The notes: generated by a model from the letters alone, not told the origin. Positions 47,338 through 55,981 are shown, numbered from the stretch's first letter. The stretch: 64,000 bases of DNA from Aquabacterium sp. (GCF_016195855.1 NZ_JACPYU010000016.1:310001-374000); one strand, 5' to 3'. Made by a program: numbers and translations.

Positions 47338-47562
47338 ATGCAAAAGCAAAGTCTGTACGCCAACCCGTTTGCCCTGATGATGGACCCGCAGGCTGTGCTG
47401 GAAGCGATGGAGCGCTCCGAGCGTCTCAACCGCCTGCAAAGCCGCGTGTGCCGCCCGCTGGACAAGCCGCTGATCCCTCTGGTGAACAGCGAGGGCCAGG
47501 ACTTTGACCGCGAGGTGGACGCCGCCCCCGATGTTGTGGAAGAGATTCAGGAAGAAGCCTGA
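47338..47562 (+). CDS. Small conserved-looking protein of unknown function (74 aa)
   Basis: I do not recognise the family. The 74-residue ORF has an excellent Shine-Dalgarno (CCCCGGAGG, 6 nt before the ATG). The protein is amphipathic at the N-terminus (NPFALMMDPQAVLEAMERSE), has a short basic/proline stretch (RPLDKPLIPLV) and ends with a strongly acidic tail. No membrane helix, Cys pair or signal peptide is present. It lies 115 bp after tatD and is followed by a GC hairpin and a terminator, so it is likely a separate small transcript unit. The strong RBS and codon use support a real gene. Confidence 0.7.
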   Translation: MQKQSLYANPFALMMDPQAVLEAMERSERLNRLQSRVCRPLDKPLIPLVNSEGQDFDREVDAAPDVVEEIQEEA

Positions 47563-47644
47563 ATCTTGCCGGCCTGAAGAGGCCAACCCGCCGAATACTT
47601 GCGGCGCGATTTCAGCGCGCGTGTAGCGCTCTGACAGCGTGAAG

Positions 47645-47672
47645 TGGCCCGTCCTGGTGACGGGCCATTTTC
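47645..47672 (+). terminator. Intrinsic terminator after the 74-aa gene
   Basis: A 9-bp stem TGGCCCGTC / GACGGGCCA (47645-47653 and 47659-47667) with loop CTGGT is followed by TTTTC. On the opposite strand it lies 26 bp past the stop of the ABC permease gene and may serve both. Confidence 0.7.
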
Positions 47673-47697
47673 ATGGGGGCCGCGATTCAGCCCGGGC

Positions 47698-48750
47698 TCA
47701 ATGCGTGCCCTTGGCCCAGCGCCGCTCCAGCATGCGCCCCGTGCGCGACAAGCCCAGGCACATCAGCGCGTAGACCATGCCCACGGCCAGATAGGCTTCA
47801 AAGTAGTAAGGGCGCCACACCGGGTCGCCGCCCAGGCTCAAAGACAAGCCGCCGGTGAACTCGTGCAAGCCCACCACCAGCACAAGCGAGCTGTCTTTCA
47901 GCAAGCCAATGCCGTGTCCGACCAAGGCTGGCAGCACCGCGCGCAGCGCTTGCGGCAAGACCACCATGCGCTGTGTTTGCCACCAACTCAGCCCCAGGAT
48001 GGCGGCCGCCTCACTTTGCTCCTGCGGCACCGTCTGCAAACCACCTCGGACGACCTCGGCCATATAGACCGCTGAAAACAGCGTCAACGCCAGCGTCGCC
48101 CGCCAGACCAGTGGCACAGGGTGGTCCTGCGGGATCAAGACAGGCAGCATGAAGGCAGCCATGAACAAGAGCGTGACCAGTGGCACGCCACGTATCAGTT
48201 CGATGACGGCCGTGGCTGGCACATGGAGCCAGATGCGCGCTGAGCGGCGCGCAAGGGCCAGCCCGATGGCCATGGGTGTCGACGCCAGCAGGCTCACGAG
48301 AAACAGCCAAAGCGTGAGGGGCAAGCCACCCCAGGCATCGAACGGTACGGTCTCCAACCCGGCAAAGCCCCCGCGCATCAGGGCTGAGGCCATGAGCACA
48401 TACGCGGCCAGGGCGAACAAACCGTTGCCCGACACCGCACGCCGCCAGCCCGCCAGCCAGGCGCCCAGGCCGAGCAGGGCGCTGCCCAGCAAGACCAGCA
48501 TGGGCCGCCATTGCTGCTCGTAGGGGTAGTGGCCCAGCAGGATGGGGCGTATCTTTTCAGCGACGACACCCCAGCAGGCGCCATGGTGCTGCAAAGCCTG
48601 GCAGGCCAGGGCGTCCGGCCTGAACACGGCCCGCCACACAGCCCAGTCCAGCAGGCGCCAGGCCAGCCAGGCGCACAGGATCAGGCCCAGGCCGGATGCC
48701 ATCAAGCTGAACCAGCTCTTGCCGCCTGCAGGCCGCATGACGTGGCTCAT
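47698..48750 (-). CDS. Polar amino-acid ABC transporter permease (AapM-like)
   Basis: This is the second membrane subunit of an amino-acid importer. The 350-residue protein (ATG at 48750, overlapping the first permease by 4 bp) has about eight hydrophobic segments. The binding-protein-dependent transport core is seen from VIELIRGVPLVTLLFM, and the EAA loop reads QSEAAAILGLSWWQTQRMV before VLPQALRAVLPALV. It resembles AapM of the general L-amino-acid Aap/Bzt group. No ATPase gene (AapP) follows on this strand; a terminator lies at the end. Confidence 0.88.
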   Translation of the reverse strand: MSHVMRPAGGKSWFSLMASGLGLILCAWLAWRLLDWAVWRAVFRPDALACQALQHHGACWGVVAEKIRPILLGHYPYEQQWRPMLVLLGSALLGLGAWLAGWRRAVSGNGLFALAAYVLMASALMRGGFAGLETVPFDAWGGLPLTLWLFLVSLLASTPMAIGLALARRSARIWLHVPATAVIELIRGVPLVTLLFMAAFMLPVLIPQDHPVPLVWRATLALTLFSAVYMAEVVRGGLQTVPQEQSEAAAILGLSWWQTQRMVVLPQALRAVLPALVGHGIGLLKDSSLVLVVGLHEFTGGLSLSLGGDPVWRPYYFEAYLAVGMVYALMCLGLSRTGRMLERRWAKGTH

Positions 48751-49607
48751 GCCGGCCCCTTGAGCGCATGCCGCGCATTGAACCAGTTCATGAGCGCCGT
48801 CGTGCTCAATGACAAGGCCAGGTACACCGACATCATCACCAGCACGCACTCGACCACGCGGCCCGTCTGGTTCAGCGCGGTGTTGCCCACGGAGACCAGG
48901 TCCGGATAGCCCACGGCCACGGCCAGCGAGGAGTTCTTGATCAGATTGAGGAACTGGTTGGTGGCGGCGGGCACGATGGTGCGCAAAGCCTGGGGCAGCA
49001 GCACCCGCGTGATCTGTTGAAAGCGCGTGGCGCCCAGTGTTTCGGCCGCCTCCATCAAGCTGGCAGGCACGGATTCGATGCCGCCGCGGATGACCTCGGC
49101 CAGAAAGGCGCCGGTGTAGATGCTCAAGGCCAGCGCCAGCGAGAGGTATTCGGGGCTGACCGCTGCGCCGCCCACGATGTTGAAGGTGTCCTGCTGCGGC
49201 CAGCTCCATGCCCAGGCCGCGCCTGCTTCGCCTGGGCCAAACCAGGGAAAGGCCAGGCCGCCTTTGCTCAACCAGACGCCAGGTAACACCGGGATCGCCT
49301 GGGTTGAATCAGGCAGCCATTCGATCAGCAGGAAGTACCACATCAGCAACTGCAGCAGCAGAGGCGTGTTGCGAACGGTGTCGACGTAAATACCCGCCAC
49401 GCTGCGCCACACACGTGAGCCCGACGTGCGCCCCAAAGCCACGGCCAAGCCAATCAGGCAGGCCAGCAGCAGGGCGGGCAAGGACACGCGCAGCGTGTTG
49501 CCCAGGCCAACGAGGAGGGCACGCCACAAAGGCTGCGCGGCATCGAACACCAGCAGGCCGGTTTCGCCGATGTCGAAGCCCGCAGGCTGATCCAGAAAAC
49601 CCAGCAT
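48747..49607 (-). CDS. Polar amino-acid ABC transporter permease (compact AapQ-like)
   Basis: The first permease subunit has only 286 residues, about 110 fewer than typical AapQ/BztB. It starts at LGFLDQPAGFDIGET, which in AapQ lies after a first transmembrane helix, and the region between WLSKGGLAFPWFG and VSPEYLSLALALSI is much shorter than usual. The transport core and EAA loop (SLMEAAETLGATRFQQITR, then VLLPQALRTIVPAA) are intact. The start is constrained because the binding-protein gene ends 12 bp upstream. So it looks like a compact but functional subunit. Confidence 0.85.
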   Translation of the reverse strand: MLGFLDQPAGFDIGETGLLVFDAAQPLWRALLVGLGNTLRVSLPALLLACLIGLAVALGRTSGSRVWRSVAGIYVDTVRNTPLLLQLLMWYFLLIEWLPDSTQAIPVLPGVWLSKGGLAFPWFGPGEAGAAWAWSWPQQDTFNIVGGAAVSPEYLSLALALSIYTGAFLAEVIRGGIESVPASLMEAAETLGATRFQQITRVLLPQALRTIVPAATNQFLNLIKNSSLAVAVGYPDLVSVGNTALNQTGRVVECVLVMMSVYLALSLSTTALMNWFNARHALKGPA

Positions 49608-49619
49608 CTTGGGCGGGGG

Positions 49620-50648
49620 TCAGCGAATCGGGGGCGGGTAGACCAGGCCGCCCTGGTTCCACAGCTTGTTGACGCCGCGGGGCAGCTTCAGGGGCGACTG
49701 CGCGCCGACGTTGCGCTCGAAGATCTCACCGTAATTGCCCACAGCTTTCAAGGAGCGGTAGAGCCAGGCCTTGTCCAGCCCCAGCAGCTTGCCGGTATCC
49801 TCGCCGGAGCCGATCAGGCGCTGAATGGCCGGGTCGGTCGAGGCCTTCAACAGCTGGTCGACATTGGCCCGGGTGAGCCCCAGCTCTTCCGCTTCCTGCA
49901 GGCCAAAGACGGTCCATTTGACGATGGCAAACCACTCGTCGTCACCACGGCGCACGGCCGGGCCCAGCGGCTCTTTCGAGATCAGCTCGGGCAGCACCAG
50001 ATAGTCGTCGGGGTTGGGCGCTTCCTTGTTGCGGATGCTGGCCAGCGCCGAGGCATCGGCCGTGTAGGCCTGGCAGCGGCCGGCAAACAGGGCCTTGAAA
50101 CCGGCTTCGTAGGTGTCGAACACCACAGGCTTGATGGCCAGCTTGTTCGCACGCGAGAAGTCCGCCAGGTTCTTCTCGGTGGTGGTGCCCGATTGCACAC
50201 ACACCTGTGCGTTTTTCAGCTTCTTGGCGCTGTCCACCTTGAGTTTCTTGGGCACCAGAAAGCCCTGGCCATCAAAGTAGGTGATGGCGGCAAAACTCAG
50301 GCCCAGCGAGGCATCGCGTGTCAGCGTCCACGAGGTATTGCGCGAGAGCATGTCCACTTGGCCGGATTGCAGTGCCGTGAAGCGCTGTTGGGCATTGAGC
50401 GGCGTGAAGGCCACCTTTTCGGGATCACCCAGCACAGCCGCCGCAACGGCGCGACAGAAGTCCACATCGAAGCCAGACCAGCGCCCCTTGGCATCGGGTG
50501 CGGAGAAGCCGGCGACACCGGTGCTGACCCCACACTGCAACTGCCCGCGTTGTTTGACGGCGTCGAGTGTTTTGCCAGCCCAGGCATGGGGCACCACGGC
50601 AGCGCAGGCCAGGGCCAGCGCCAGGCCCAGATGAGAGCGAACTTGCAT
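49620..50648 (-). CDS. Amino-acid ABC transporter substrate-binding protein (AapJ-like)
   Basis: This periplasmic receptor of 342 residues has a Sec signal peptide (residues 1-24, cleavage near AWA-GK). Mature motifs are those of the AapJ/BztA branch: VKQRGQLQCGVSTGVAGFS, FDVDFCRAVAAAVLGD, VDMLSRNTSWTLTRD and PLGPAVRRGDDEW. The expected ligands are polar amino acids such as glutamate, glutamine, aspartate or asparagine. It is the first gene of the three-gene importer operon, with the strongest expected expression. Confidence 0.92.
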   Translation of the reverse strand: MQVRSHLGLALALACAAVVPHAWAGKTLDAVKQRGQLQCGVSTGVAGFSAPDAKGRWSGFDVDFCRAVAAAVLGDPEKVAFTPLNAQQRFTALQSGQVDMLSRNTSWTLTRDASLGLSFAAITYFDGQGFLVPKKLKVDSAKKLKNAQVCVQSGTTTEKNLADFSRANKLAIKPVVFDTYEAGFKALFAGRCQAYTADASALASIRNKEAPNPDDYLVLPELISKEPLGPAVRRGDDEWFAIVKWTVFGLQEAEELGLTRANVDQLLKASTDPAIQRLIGSGEDTGKLLGLDKAWLYRSLKAVGNYGEIFERNVGAQSPLKLPRGVNKLWNQGGLVYPPPIR

Positions 50649-50703
50649 GAGACCTCGGGATCAGGCAACGAAGACAGCAGCAAGCATACGTGAGGAAGCG
50701 CGC

Positions 50704-51120
50704 TCAGGCACGGTGCCCGAAGGTTCGGTGCAAAAACCCACCAAGCAGCATGGCCGGCACGAACAGCAGCACCTCGCCATTGCCAGACAACAGGGTTGCC
50801 AGCGCGGGGCCCGGGCAATAGCCCGTCATGCCCCAGCCCACACCAAACAGCGCCGAGCCCATGATCAACGGGCGATCGACCTTGAGCGAGTTTGGCAAGT
50901 GGAAGCGTTCACCCAGCAGCGGGCTGGCGCGCTTGAGCACCACACGGAACATCACCAGGGTGATCAGCACGGCCGCGCCCATGACGAAGGCCAGGCTAGG
51001 GTCCCAGTCGCCGGCCACATCCAGAAAGTTCTGAACCTTCAGCGGGTTGGTCATCTGCGCCACGGCAAGGCCCAGCCCGAACAAGGCGCCTGCGATCAGG
51101 CACGTCAACAAACGGATCAT
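50704..51120 (-). CDS. YeeE/YedE-family membrane protein, second half
   Basis: The 138-residue protein has four hydrophobic segments and the motif [18 protein letters not shown], with the conserved Cys of the sulfur-transport YeeE/YedE family (DUF6691 type). Split two-gene versions of this transporter (PmpA/PmpB-like) move thiosulfate or related sulfur species. It lies 12 bp after its partner and both read on the minus strand. Confidence 0.88.
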   Translation of the reverse strand: MIRLLTCLIAGALFGLGLAVAQMTNPLKVQNFLDVAGDWDPSLAFVMGAAVLITLVMFRVVLKRASPLLGERFHLPNSLKVDRPLIMGSALFGVGWGMTGYCPGPALATLLSGNGEVLLFVPAMLLGGFLHRTFGHRA

Positions 51121-51132
51121 GTCGGCTGCCCC

Positions 51133-51573
51133 TCAGATGTGCGCCACATGGCGCAACACGAAGACGGTGAGCGCGCCCGTGGCCATGAAGGTGAGGGTGG
51201 CCGCCAACGAGCGCACGGACAGCCGGCCCAGCCCGCACACGCCGTGGCCACTGGTACAGCCATTGCCCATGGACGTGCCGTATCCGACCAACAGGCCACC
51301 TAGCACCAGCAAGCCCGATGGGTAGTGCTGGCGAGGGTTGACGGTGGCCGCTGTGGCATGGAAGTAAGCCCATGTGGCTCCAACCATGCCCAGCAGGAAC
51401 ACAAAACGCCAGGCCGCGTCCATCGGCTTGCCCTGGCGCAGGCTGGCGACCAGCCCGTGCGCGATGTTGCTGATGCCTGCCAGCCGGCCTGTGAAAGCCA
51501 GCAAGACCACGGCGGATGTGCCGATCAATGCCCCGCCCATCAAGCCGGCGACGGGGGTGAATTCACTCATCAA
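51133..51573 (-). CDS. YeeE/YedE-family membrane protein, first half
   Basis: The 146-residue protein (MMSEF start; the second Met at 51570 is possible) has four hydrophobic segments and the motif [17 protein letters not shown] with two conserved Cys, the signature of the sulfur-handling YeeE/YedE family. It forms a pair with the gene just downstream. Together they equal one TsuA-length transporter. No rhodanese or ArsR-type regulator is adjacent. Confidence 0.88.
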   Translation of the reverse strand: MMSEFTPVAGLMGGALIGTSAVVLLAFTGRLAGISNIAHGLVASLRQGKPMDAAWRFVFLLGMVGATWAYFHATAATVNPRQHYPSGLLVLGGLLVGYGTSMGNGCTSGHGVCGLGRLSVRSLAATLTFMATGALTVFVLRHVAHI

Positions 51574-51634
51574 GGTACTCCAGATCGATCAAGGGCTGAA
51601 GCTTACCAAGGGATCTGGGTACCTGGGGGTGTAT

Positions 51635-53263
51635 TTAGGTGCAGGAGCGGGCGGCCTCTGCGCCTTCGATCAAGAGTTGACCTGCGTGTGGCAACAACTG
51701 GCCGCTACTGATCAACTGCCGTACGTGTTTGATGAAGACCGTCAGGCCGGCTTGCGCAGCCGGAGAGTGCGGCATGCCCATTATGTGGCGTTCTGCTTGC
51801 AGCATGGCGCGCAGGCTCTGGGCAGGGCCGTGGTCCAGCATGTCGGCCCTCTCCAGCGCATCAATTTGCTCGATCAAGGCATTGACCCGGTCCAGGGCGG
51901 TGAAGGTGGGGGCGCTGCCCGAGTGGGTCACAGGGCCGCCCCAGGCCCATGCGGGTGCGCCAAAGCCGAGGCAGGCCGTGGGTGCATCGGCAAGGGCCAA
52001 GGTGCCGGAGTAATAGTCGTGTATGAAGCCCGAGCCGTTGTTGTAGATCGAGTTCGGGATCGGGTTGCCGTTGGTTTCTTCTTGCCAGACATAGAACTGC
52101 CCGGTCTGGCAGTTGACGTACTGGGTTGGGGCAGGGTTGAAGTTGATGGGCGGTGGGGAGGCCAGCTGCATGCTCAGGAAGTAGGAGGACAGTGCCACGC
52201 CCCACTGTTGCTTGTAGACGTTGCGGTTGCCATTGAGGCCTGCATAGGGCACGCGCAAGGTCGTATAGGTCTGCTGCAACCCACGATCTGGCGTTACGGC
52301 GCCATCACCTGCGATCACCAGTGGCTGGCCCGTTGCCACGTCGCGCACCCGAGGCTCCCAGATCACGATGACCGAGTCAAAGGCCGGGTCAAGCTCCTTG
52401 ATCACATCACCCTGGGCTGGCCACCAGCCCTCAAAGAAGGGCGAGAGTGACTTCAGTGGTTCGTGCGCCACCCTCGCGGTGAACTCAGGCAGCATGTTGC
52501 TGCTGCTCAGGGCAGGAATGTCGTGCTGCACGAAGCGCCGCGCCTGATCCAGCGTCCTGTCGACATCCCATCGCGACATGGCGCCCGTGACGTGCCGGCT
52601 GACGCCCAGCGCATCGGTGTAGGTGACATCGGTTTGCGGGTAGATCAGCACCAGGACCTTCCAGCGCGGGTGCGGCGTGTTGGCCACCCGAGGGACCAGT
52701 GTGAGGTCGTCATACCAGGCGGTCCCTGAGGCCAGGCCGCCCCAGAAGCCCAGCCTGGGGGTGATCAGCAGGGGGCTTGTATCCGTGAAGAAGCTCATGC
52801 CCACGGCGTGCCACGGCGTGGTGCCCAGCGTTGGCGCCGGTTGATCCCAGCGGCCCAGAACGGATACCGTGGCACCGGGGCTGTCCGGTTGACCTACGCG
52901 CTGGATGTTGTTGGACTTGATCCAGCCACCCAGGTACAAGAGCGTGTTGGTGGGCACGTTGGCGGACTGCTGCCAGGTCGCGTCATCCGGCGCGCTGGCA
53001 TCAATGCGCACGCTGAACTGCCCGCTGTGAGCGGTCGCGTTGTCCCAGGTGCCGAGCGACGAGCCATAGCCCGTATCGAAAAGCCAGTTTGCGGGGGGGC
53101 TGCCAGGGGCGTAACTGCCTTGCTCGAACCCAGGGTTGGACACCAGATTGGGCGGCGCCGTGCACATGGTGGCGGCCAGTGCAACGCTGCTCAGGCTGGC
53201 CGTGCACAACGCAACCAGAGCCTGATGAGCAATACGGGAAGGATTGAAGCGTACCGAGTCCAT
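51635..53263 (-). CDS. Secreted multidomain protein with CBM-like N-terminus and FIMAH-like C-terminus
   Basis: The 542-residue protein (ATG at 53263, GGAGG 5 nt upstream) has a Sec signal peptide (about residues 1-30, cleavage near ALA-AT). Residues about 35-190 look like a jelly-roll carbohydrate-binding domain: NLVSNPGFEQGSY, HSGQFSVRIDA, TAWYDDLTLVPRV. Residues about 195-450 form an unrecognised domain starting KVLVLIYPQTDVTYTD. The C-terminal 85 residues (ALDRVNALIEQIDALERADM, then GLTVFIKHVRQLI) resemble the helical FIMAH-type domain seen at the ends of exported proteins. No catalytic motif is recognised. It is monocistronic. Confidence 0.7.
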   Translation of the reverse strand: MDSVRFNPSRIAHQALVALCTASLSSVALAATMCTAPPNLVSNPGFEQGSYAPGSPPANWLFDTGYGSSLGTWDNATAHSGQFSVRIDASAPDDATWQQSANVPTNTLLYLGGWIKSNNIQRVGQPDSPGATVSVLGRWDQPAPTLGTTPWHAVGMSFFTDTSPLLITPRLGFWGGLASGTAWYDDLTLVPRVANTPHPRWKVLVLIYPQTDVTYTDALGVSRHVTGAMSRWDVDRTLDQARRFVQHDIPALSSSNMLPEFTARVAHEPLKSLSPFFEGWWPAQGDVIKELDPAFDSVIVIWEPRVRDVATGQPLVIAGDGAVTPDRGLQQTYTTLRVPYAGLNGNRNVYKQQWGVALSSYFLSMQLASPPPINFNPAPTQYVNCQTGQFYVWQEETNGNPIPNSIYNNGSGFIHDYYSGTLALADAPTACLGFGAPAWAWGGPVTHSGSAPTFTALDRVNALIEQIDALERADMLDHGPAQSLRAMLQAERHIMGMPHSPAAQAGLTVFIKHVRQLISSGQLLPHAGQLLIEGAEAARSCT

Positions 53264-53378
53264 AAAACCTCCAGAAGATGGAAGCCGCAGACTTCGCAGC
53301 GAAGGGCCGAGTCTAGGAGTTGCAAAGGCCGTGCGCAATGCGCCAGATCAACCGACTGAAACAGTCAAAATACAGCGC

Positions 53379-53822
53379 ATGAATTGCCCCCGTCGTACCC
53401 TGATCGCTGCCACATCTCTCGCCGCGCTGTTGACCGCCCTGCCGGCCCGTAGCGCAGAAACACAGGCAGAGCGGGGCGGGGCTTGCCCAGCCAGCTTCAA
53501 TGCCTTTCTGGACCGGTTTGCCATGGATGCCGGCTTTCGGACGCAACACACCGAATACCCCTTGATCTATCTGCGGCCACGTGGTGCCCGTATGGAGACG
53601 ATGCGGGTGACACCGGCCATCAAGGCCCACTACCCAGGGGCCAGCTTTCCGTCAGACAAGGAGCAAGCCGCGATGCCGCTCGACAGGCACATCACGGCCA
53701 CCGCCAGCGGGACCTACACCGTGGCGCTGCGCAAAGATGCCGCTTACGACCGCACGTTTGTGTTCCGCCAGACCCCGGGTTGCTGGCGCCTGATCCAGGT
53801 ACGCAACGCGGTGTCGCTGTAG
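53379..53822 (+). CDS. Small secreted protein of unknown function
   Basis: The 147-residue ORF starts at 53379, divergent from the large secreted protein (115-bp gap). It has a signal peptide (residues 1-26, cleavage near ARS-AE) and two cysteines (near residue 36 and in TPGCWRLIQV) that could form a disulfide. The remainder is beta-rich with the ending CWRLIQVRNAVSL, which recalls small NTF2-like or DUF4440-type folds, but I cannot assign a family. It is likely periplasmic. It ends 7 bp from the convergent YkgJ gene. Confidence 0.7.
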   Translation: MNCPRRTLIAATSLAALLTALPARSAETQAERGGACPASFNAFLDRFAMDAGFRTQHTEYPLIYLRPRGARMETMRVTPAIKAHYPGASFPSDKEQAAMPLDRHITATASGTYTVALRKDAAYDRTFVFRQTPGCWRLIQVRNAVSL

Positions 53823-53829
53823 CCCGCGA

Positions 53830-54501
53830 TCAGGCAGGCTTGGCTGACGCCGGGAAGAACTGCCGGATGTCGGCCCAGACGGTGCCTGAACGATCCGTCA
53901 GTGCTGCATAACTGGGGTCAAAGGCCTGCATCTTGGTCATGGGGACAGGCACGGCACGAGGGTCCTGGGCGCGGGCCAGCGCGGTGTTTTCCTCGCTGCA
54001 AGTCAGTGCGTCGCGATCCACAACAGCCAGGGAGCGGCAGTTGTAAGGGCGATGCTCATAGATCGAGCAAAGGTTGTCGACCAGGAACGGACACGGCGTG
54101 TTCACGTGTTTGGGTGAATGGCCGGGGACGGTGTGCCGCCCGGGCGGCAGCGTGGCCATGACCCTGCCGGTTGCGTGCGCGATATGGCGGGCTTCCAGAT
54201 CGGATATCTCGACCGGGATGGTCCGGCAGCACGCGGTGCATCCTGCGGCGCAGGCCAGATGAGGCGCCCTGACAGCGGCGACTTCCTCCATCATGGCGTA
54301 GAGCCTGGGCAACTTGCTGCGAGGCGACGAGGCCTCGTGGTTCAGCTTGGTGATTCGGGCCTGCATGGACGCCTTCCATTGGGGCGTCATGTCCTTGTCG
54401 ATGGCGGCCAGTCGCAATGTGGATTCTGTGCGGCCCTCGGCTTTGCGCTCGACCAGGCGTTGGATGACCGAGTCGGTGTCGTCTGGATGGTTGAAGTCCA
54501 T
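53830..54501 (-). CDS. YkgJ-family cysteine-cluster protein
   Basis: The 223-residue protein (ATG at 54501) has the zinc- or iron-binding cysteine cluster of the YkgJ/CxxCxxCC family: CAAGCTACCRTIPVEI, then CPFLVDNLCSIYEHRPYNCRSL, with an extra Cys in ALTCSEE. Such proteins are thought to bind a metal or Fe-S cluster, but their function is not defined. The first 80 residues are charged and helical. The 320-bp gap upstream contains the AT-rich promoter region of the next gene. Confidence 0.85.
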   Translation of the reverse strand: MDFNHPDDTDSVIQRLVERKAEGRTESTLRLAAIDKDMTPQWKASMQARITKLNHEASSPRSKLPRLYAMMEEVAAVRAPHLACAAGCTACCRTIPVEISDLEARHIAHATGRVMATLPPGRHTVPGHSPKHVNTPCPFLVDNLCSIYEHRPYNCRSLAVVDRDALTCSEENTALARAQDPRAVPVPMTKMQAFDPSYAALTDRSGTVWADIRQFFPASAKPA

Positions 54502-54820
54502 GTTGAAGCTCTTGTCGTCGTACCTGACTTTCTGTTGTGTGCGCTCGACGCTGCTCGGACACTGGATGACCAGTCGGTGTCGAGAACGGGGTGGCGCGTG
54601 CCGTATCAAGTGGATGCGTTTCGCGCAGCGGCTGGGATTTTAGTGGTTTGTAAAGTTGTGTTGAGTGGGGTTGAGCCGGGGGAAGTTGCCTGTGGCGTAC
54701 TTTCATATACTTTCTACGATGTATATTATGTAAACCAAAGAAGGTGGCGATGGTCAATTGCCTTTCAGGCCCTTTGCCATAACGATGCCCCCATCTCATG
54801 CTCAAAAAGGGAACGTCGTC
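54502..54820. promoter_or_regulatory. 319-bp divergent intergenic region with AT-rich promoter stretch
   Basis: This gap lies between the divergent YkgJ gene and the 166-residue orphan gene. Positions about 54695-54740 are much richer in A and T than the rest of the window and contain an inverted repeat ATATAC (54705-54710) / GTATAT (54721-54726) with a 10-nt spacer, followed by TATTATG, a plausible -10. No coding sequence with a good start is seen here. It probably holds the orphan gene promoter and perhaps an operator. Confidence 0.45.
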
Positions 54821-55321
54821 ATGTCAAAGCAAGAAGCTGAGGCCCTCATCACCTGGGGCCGGTTCTGGAACGGCTATGTCTGGATTCAAAACGACACGGC
54901 CAAGCGCGAGGAACTGATCGCGCATGTGAACAAGAACCTCAACGCCATCGGGTTCAAGCTCGGCAAAGGCTGGCAGAACTACGACCCTGTGATCCGTCGC
55001 AAAGGCAAGCCCAGCTCCTACCTGCAGATCGCAACCTGGGCGAACTCGAAAGACGACAAAGGCAAGGCCCTGGCGCAGTCTTTTCTGGATTGGGCCACTG
55101 GCGACAAGGTCGGGTTGAAAGATCTGCCGGTTCAATTGCAGGATCTGGCCATCATCACGCACCTGGCCGAAGTGGGCAGAGGCTACGCGTCCAGCCTGGA
55201 CCTGGAGTTGTACCCCTGGCTCAAAGCCATCGTCGCTGGCAGCAAGACCTGGGGCAACTACAACGACTTTTCTCCGTCGCTGAAGTATGCCGAGGACAAC
55301 TTGCAGGATTGGGACGAATGA
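54821..55321 (+). CDS. Orphan cytosolic protein (166 aa)
   Basis: I do not recognise the family. The 166-residue protein (ATG at 54821) is rich in aromatic residues (ITWGRFWNGYVWIQNDT at the N-terminus, KGWQNYDPVIRRKGK, LDLELYPWLKAIVAGS) with no signal peptide, no membrane helix and no Cys. The pattern of alternating helices and Trp/Tyr clusters suggests a compact globular fold. The upstream region is AT-rich with an inverted repeat, which hints at a regulated or recently acquired gene. The next orphan gene follows 117 bp later on the same strand. Confidence 0.7.
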   Translation: MSKQEAEALITWGRFWNGYVWIQNDTAKREELIAHVNKNLNAIGFKLGKGWQNYDPVIRRKGKPSSYLQIATWANSKDDKGKALAQSFLDWATGDKVGLKDLPVQLQDLAIITHLAEVGRGYASSLDLELYPWLKAIVAGSKTWGNYNDFSPSLKYAEDNLQDWDE

Positions 55322-55438
55322 CTACGGCTGCCGTGCAGATGGGGCGGCGTTTTCTTGCGCCATGTCAACGCTGCACATGACAAGCACATGATGAAATGAG
55401 CCAGAACTTGGGCAAGCCATCAGAAGCAGGAGGTTGAC

Positions 55439-55981
55439 ATGGCTGCAGTTGATCACGTTGAGGACGCACTTGCCGGCCTGACACGGGCATCGCATATCCA
55501 GGATCTCAGGGCTGCCAGCCGGTGCGCCGAAAGCGGTAATCCGGCAGTCTTGTCAACGCCCAAGGGCGTGCCCATCATTCGCGAATGGGAGTATGCAGAA
55601 GGCCCCGTACTGGTGTTTACCAAACTGCTTTCATGCCTGGGTGCCATCCAGTTGACTGGCCGCAACTCCCTGCGGGGCATCCATTGCTCCGAGTTTGCAA
55701 GCGGCCTGATGGTTGACCGGGTGAGCTTTGATCGCGCGATGAAGTTTGCCGGCTTCGACGTGGATCGGCCCATTTACTACTTCGGCGGCAGCCTCAGCGA
55801 GTGGAAGAACGGCGTCAAGGGCCTGGCCGAAGGGCTGGGCAATTCCCGCTGGATGCCCATGGACGTGGACGCATTCCCCAAGCTGCCCAACTTCAAGGAT
55901 CAAAACAGCAGGGGCTGGGTTTTCGAAACCACCGGCAATGACATCGGCCAGATCACGAGCGAGCCGTTGAACTACGGTTGA
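55439..55981 (+). CDS. Orphan cytosolic protein (180 aa)
   Basis: I do not recognise the family. The 180-residue protein has an excellent RBS (CAGGAGG, 5 nt before the ATG). No signal peptide or membrane helix is seen. Conspicuous segments are PIIREWEYAEGPVLVFTK, IHCSEFASGLMVDRVSFD, and DRPIYYFGGSLSEWKNG. It has three Cys but no obvious metal motif. It follows the previous orphan by 117 bp and may be co-regulated with it. Its last 29 bp overlap the convergent membrane-protein gene. Confidence 0.7.
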   Translation: MAAVDHVEDALAGLTRASHIQDLRAASRCAESGNPAVLSTPKGVPIIREWEYAEGPVLVFTKLLSCLGAIQLTGRNSLRGIHCSEFASGLMVDRVSFDRAMKFAGFDVDRPIYYFGGSLSEWKNGVKGLAEGLGNSRWMPMDVDAFPKLPNFKDQNSRGWVFETTGNDIGQITSEPLNYG

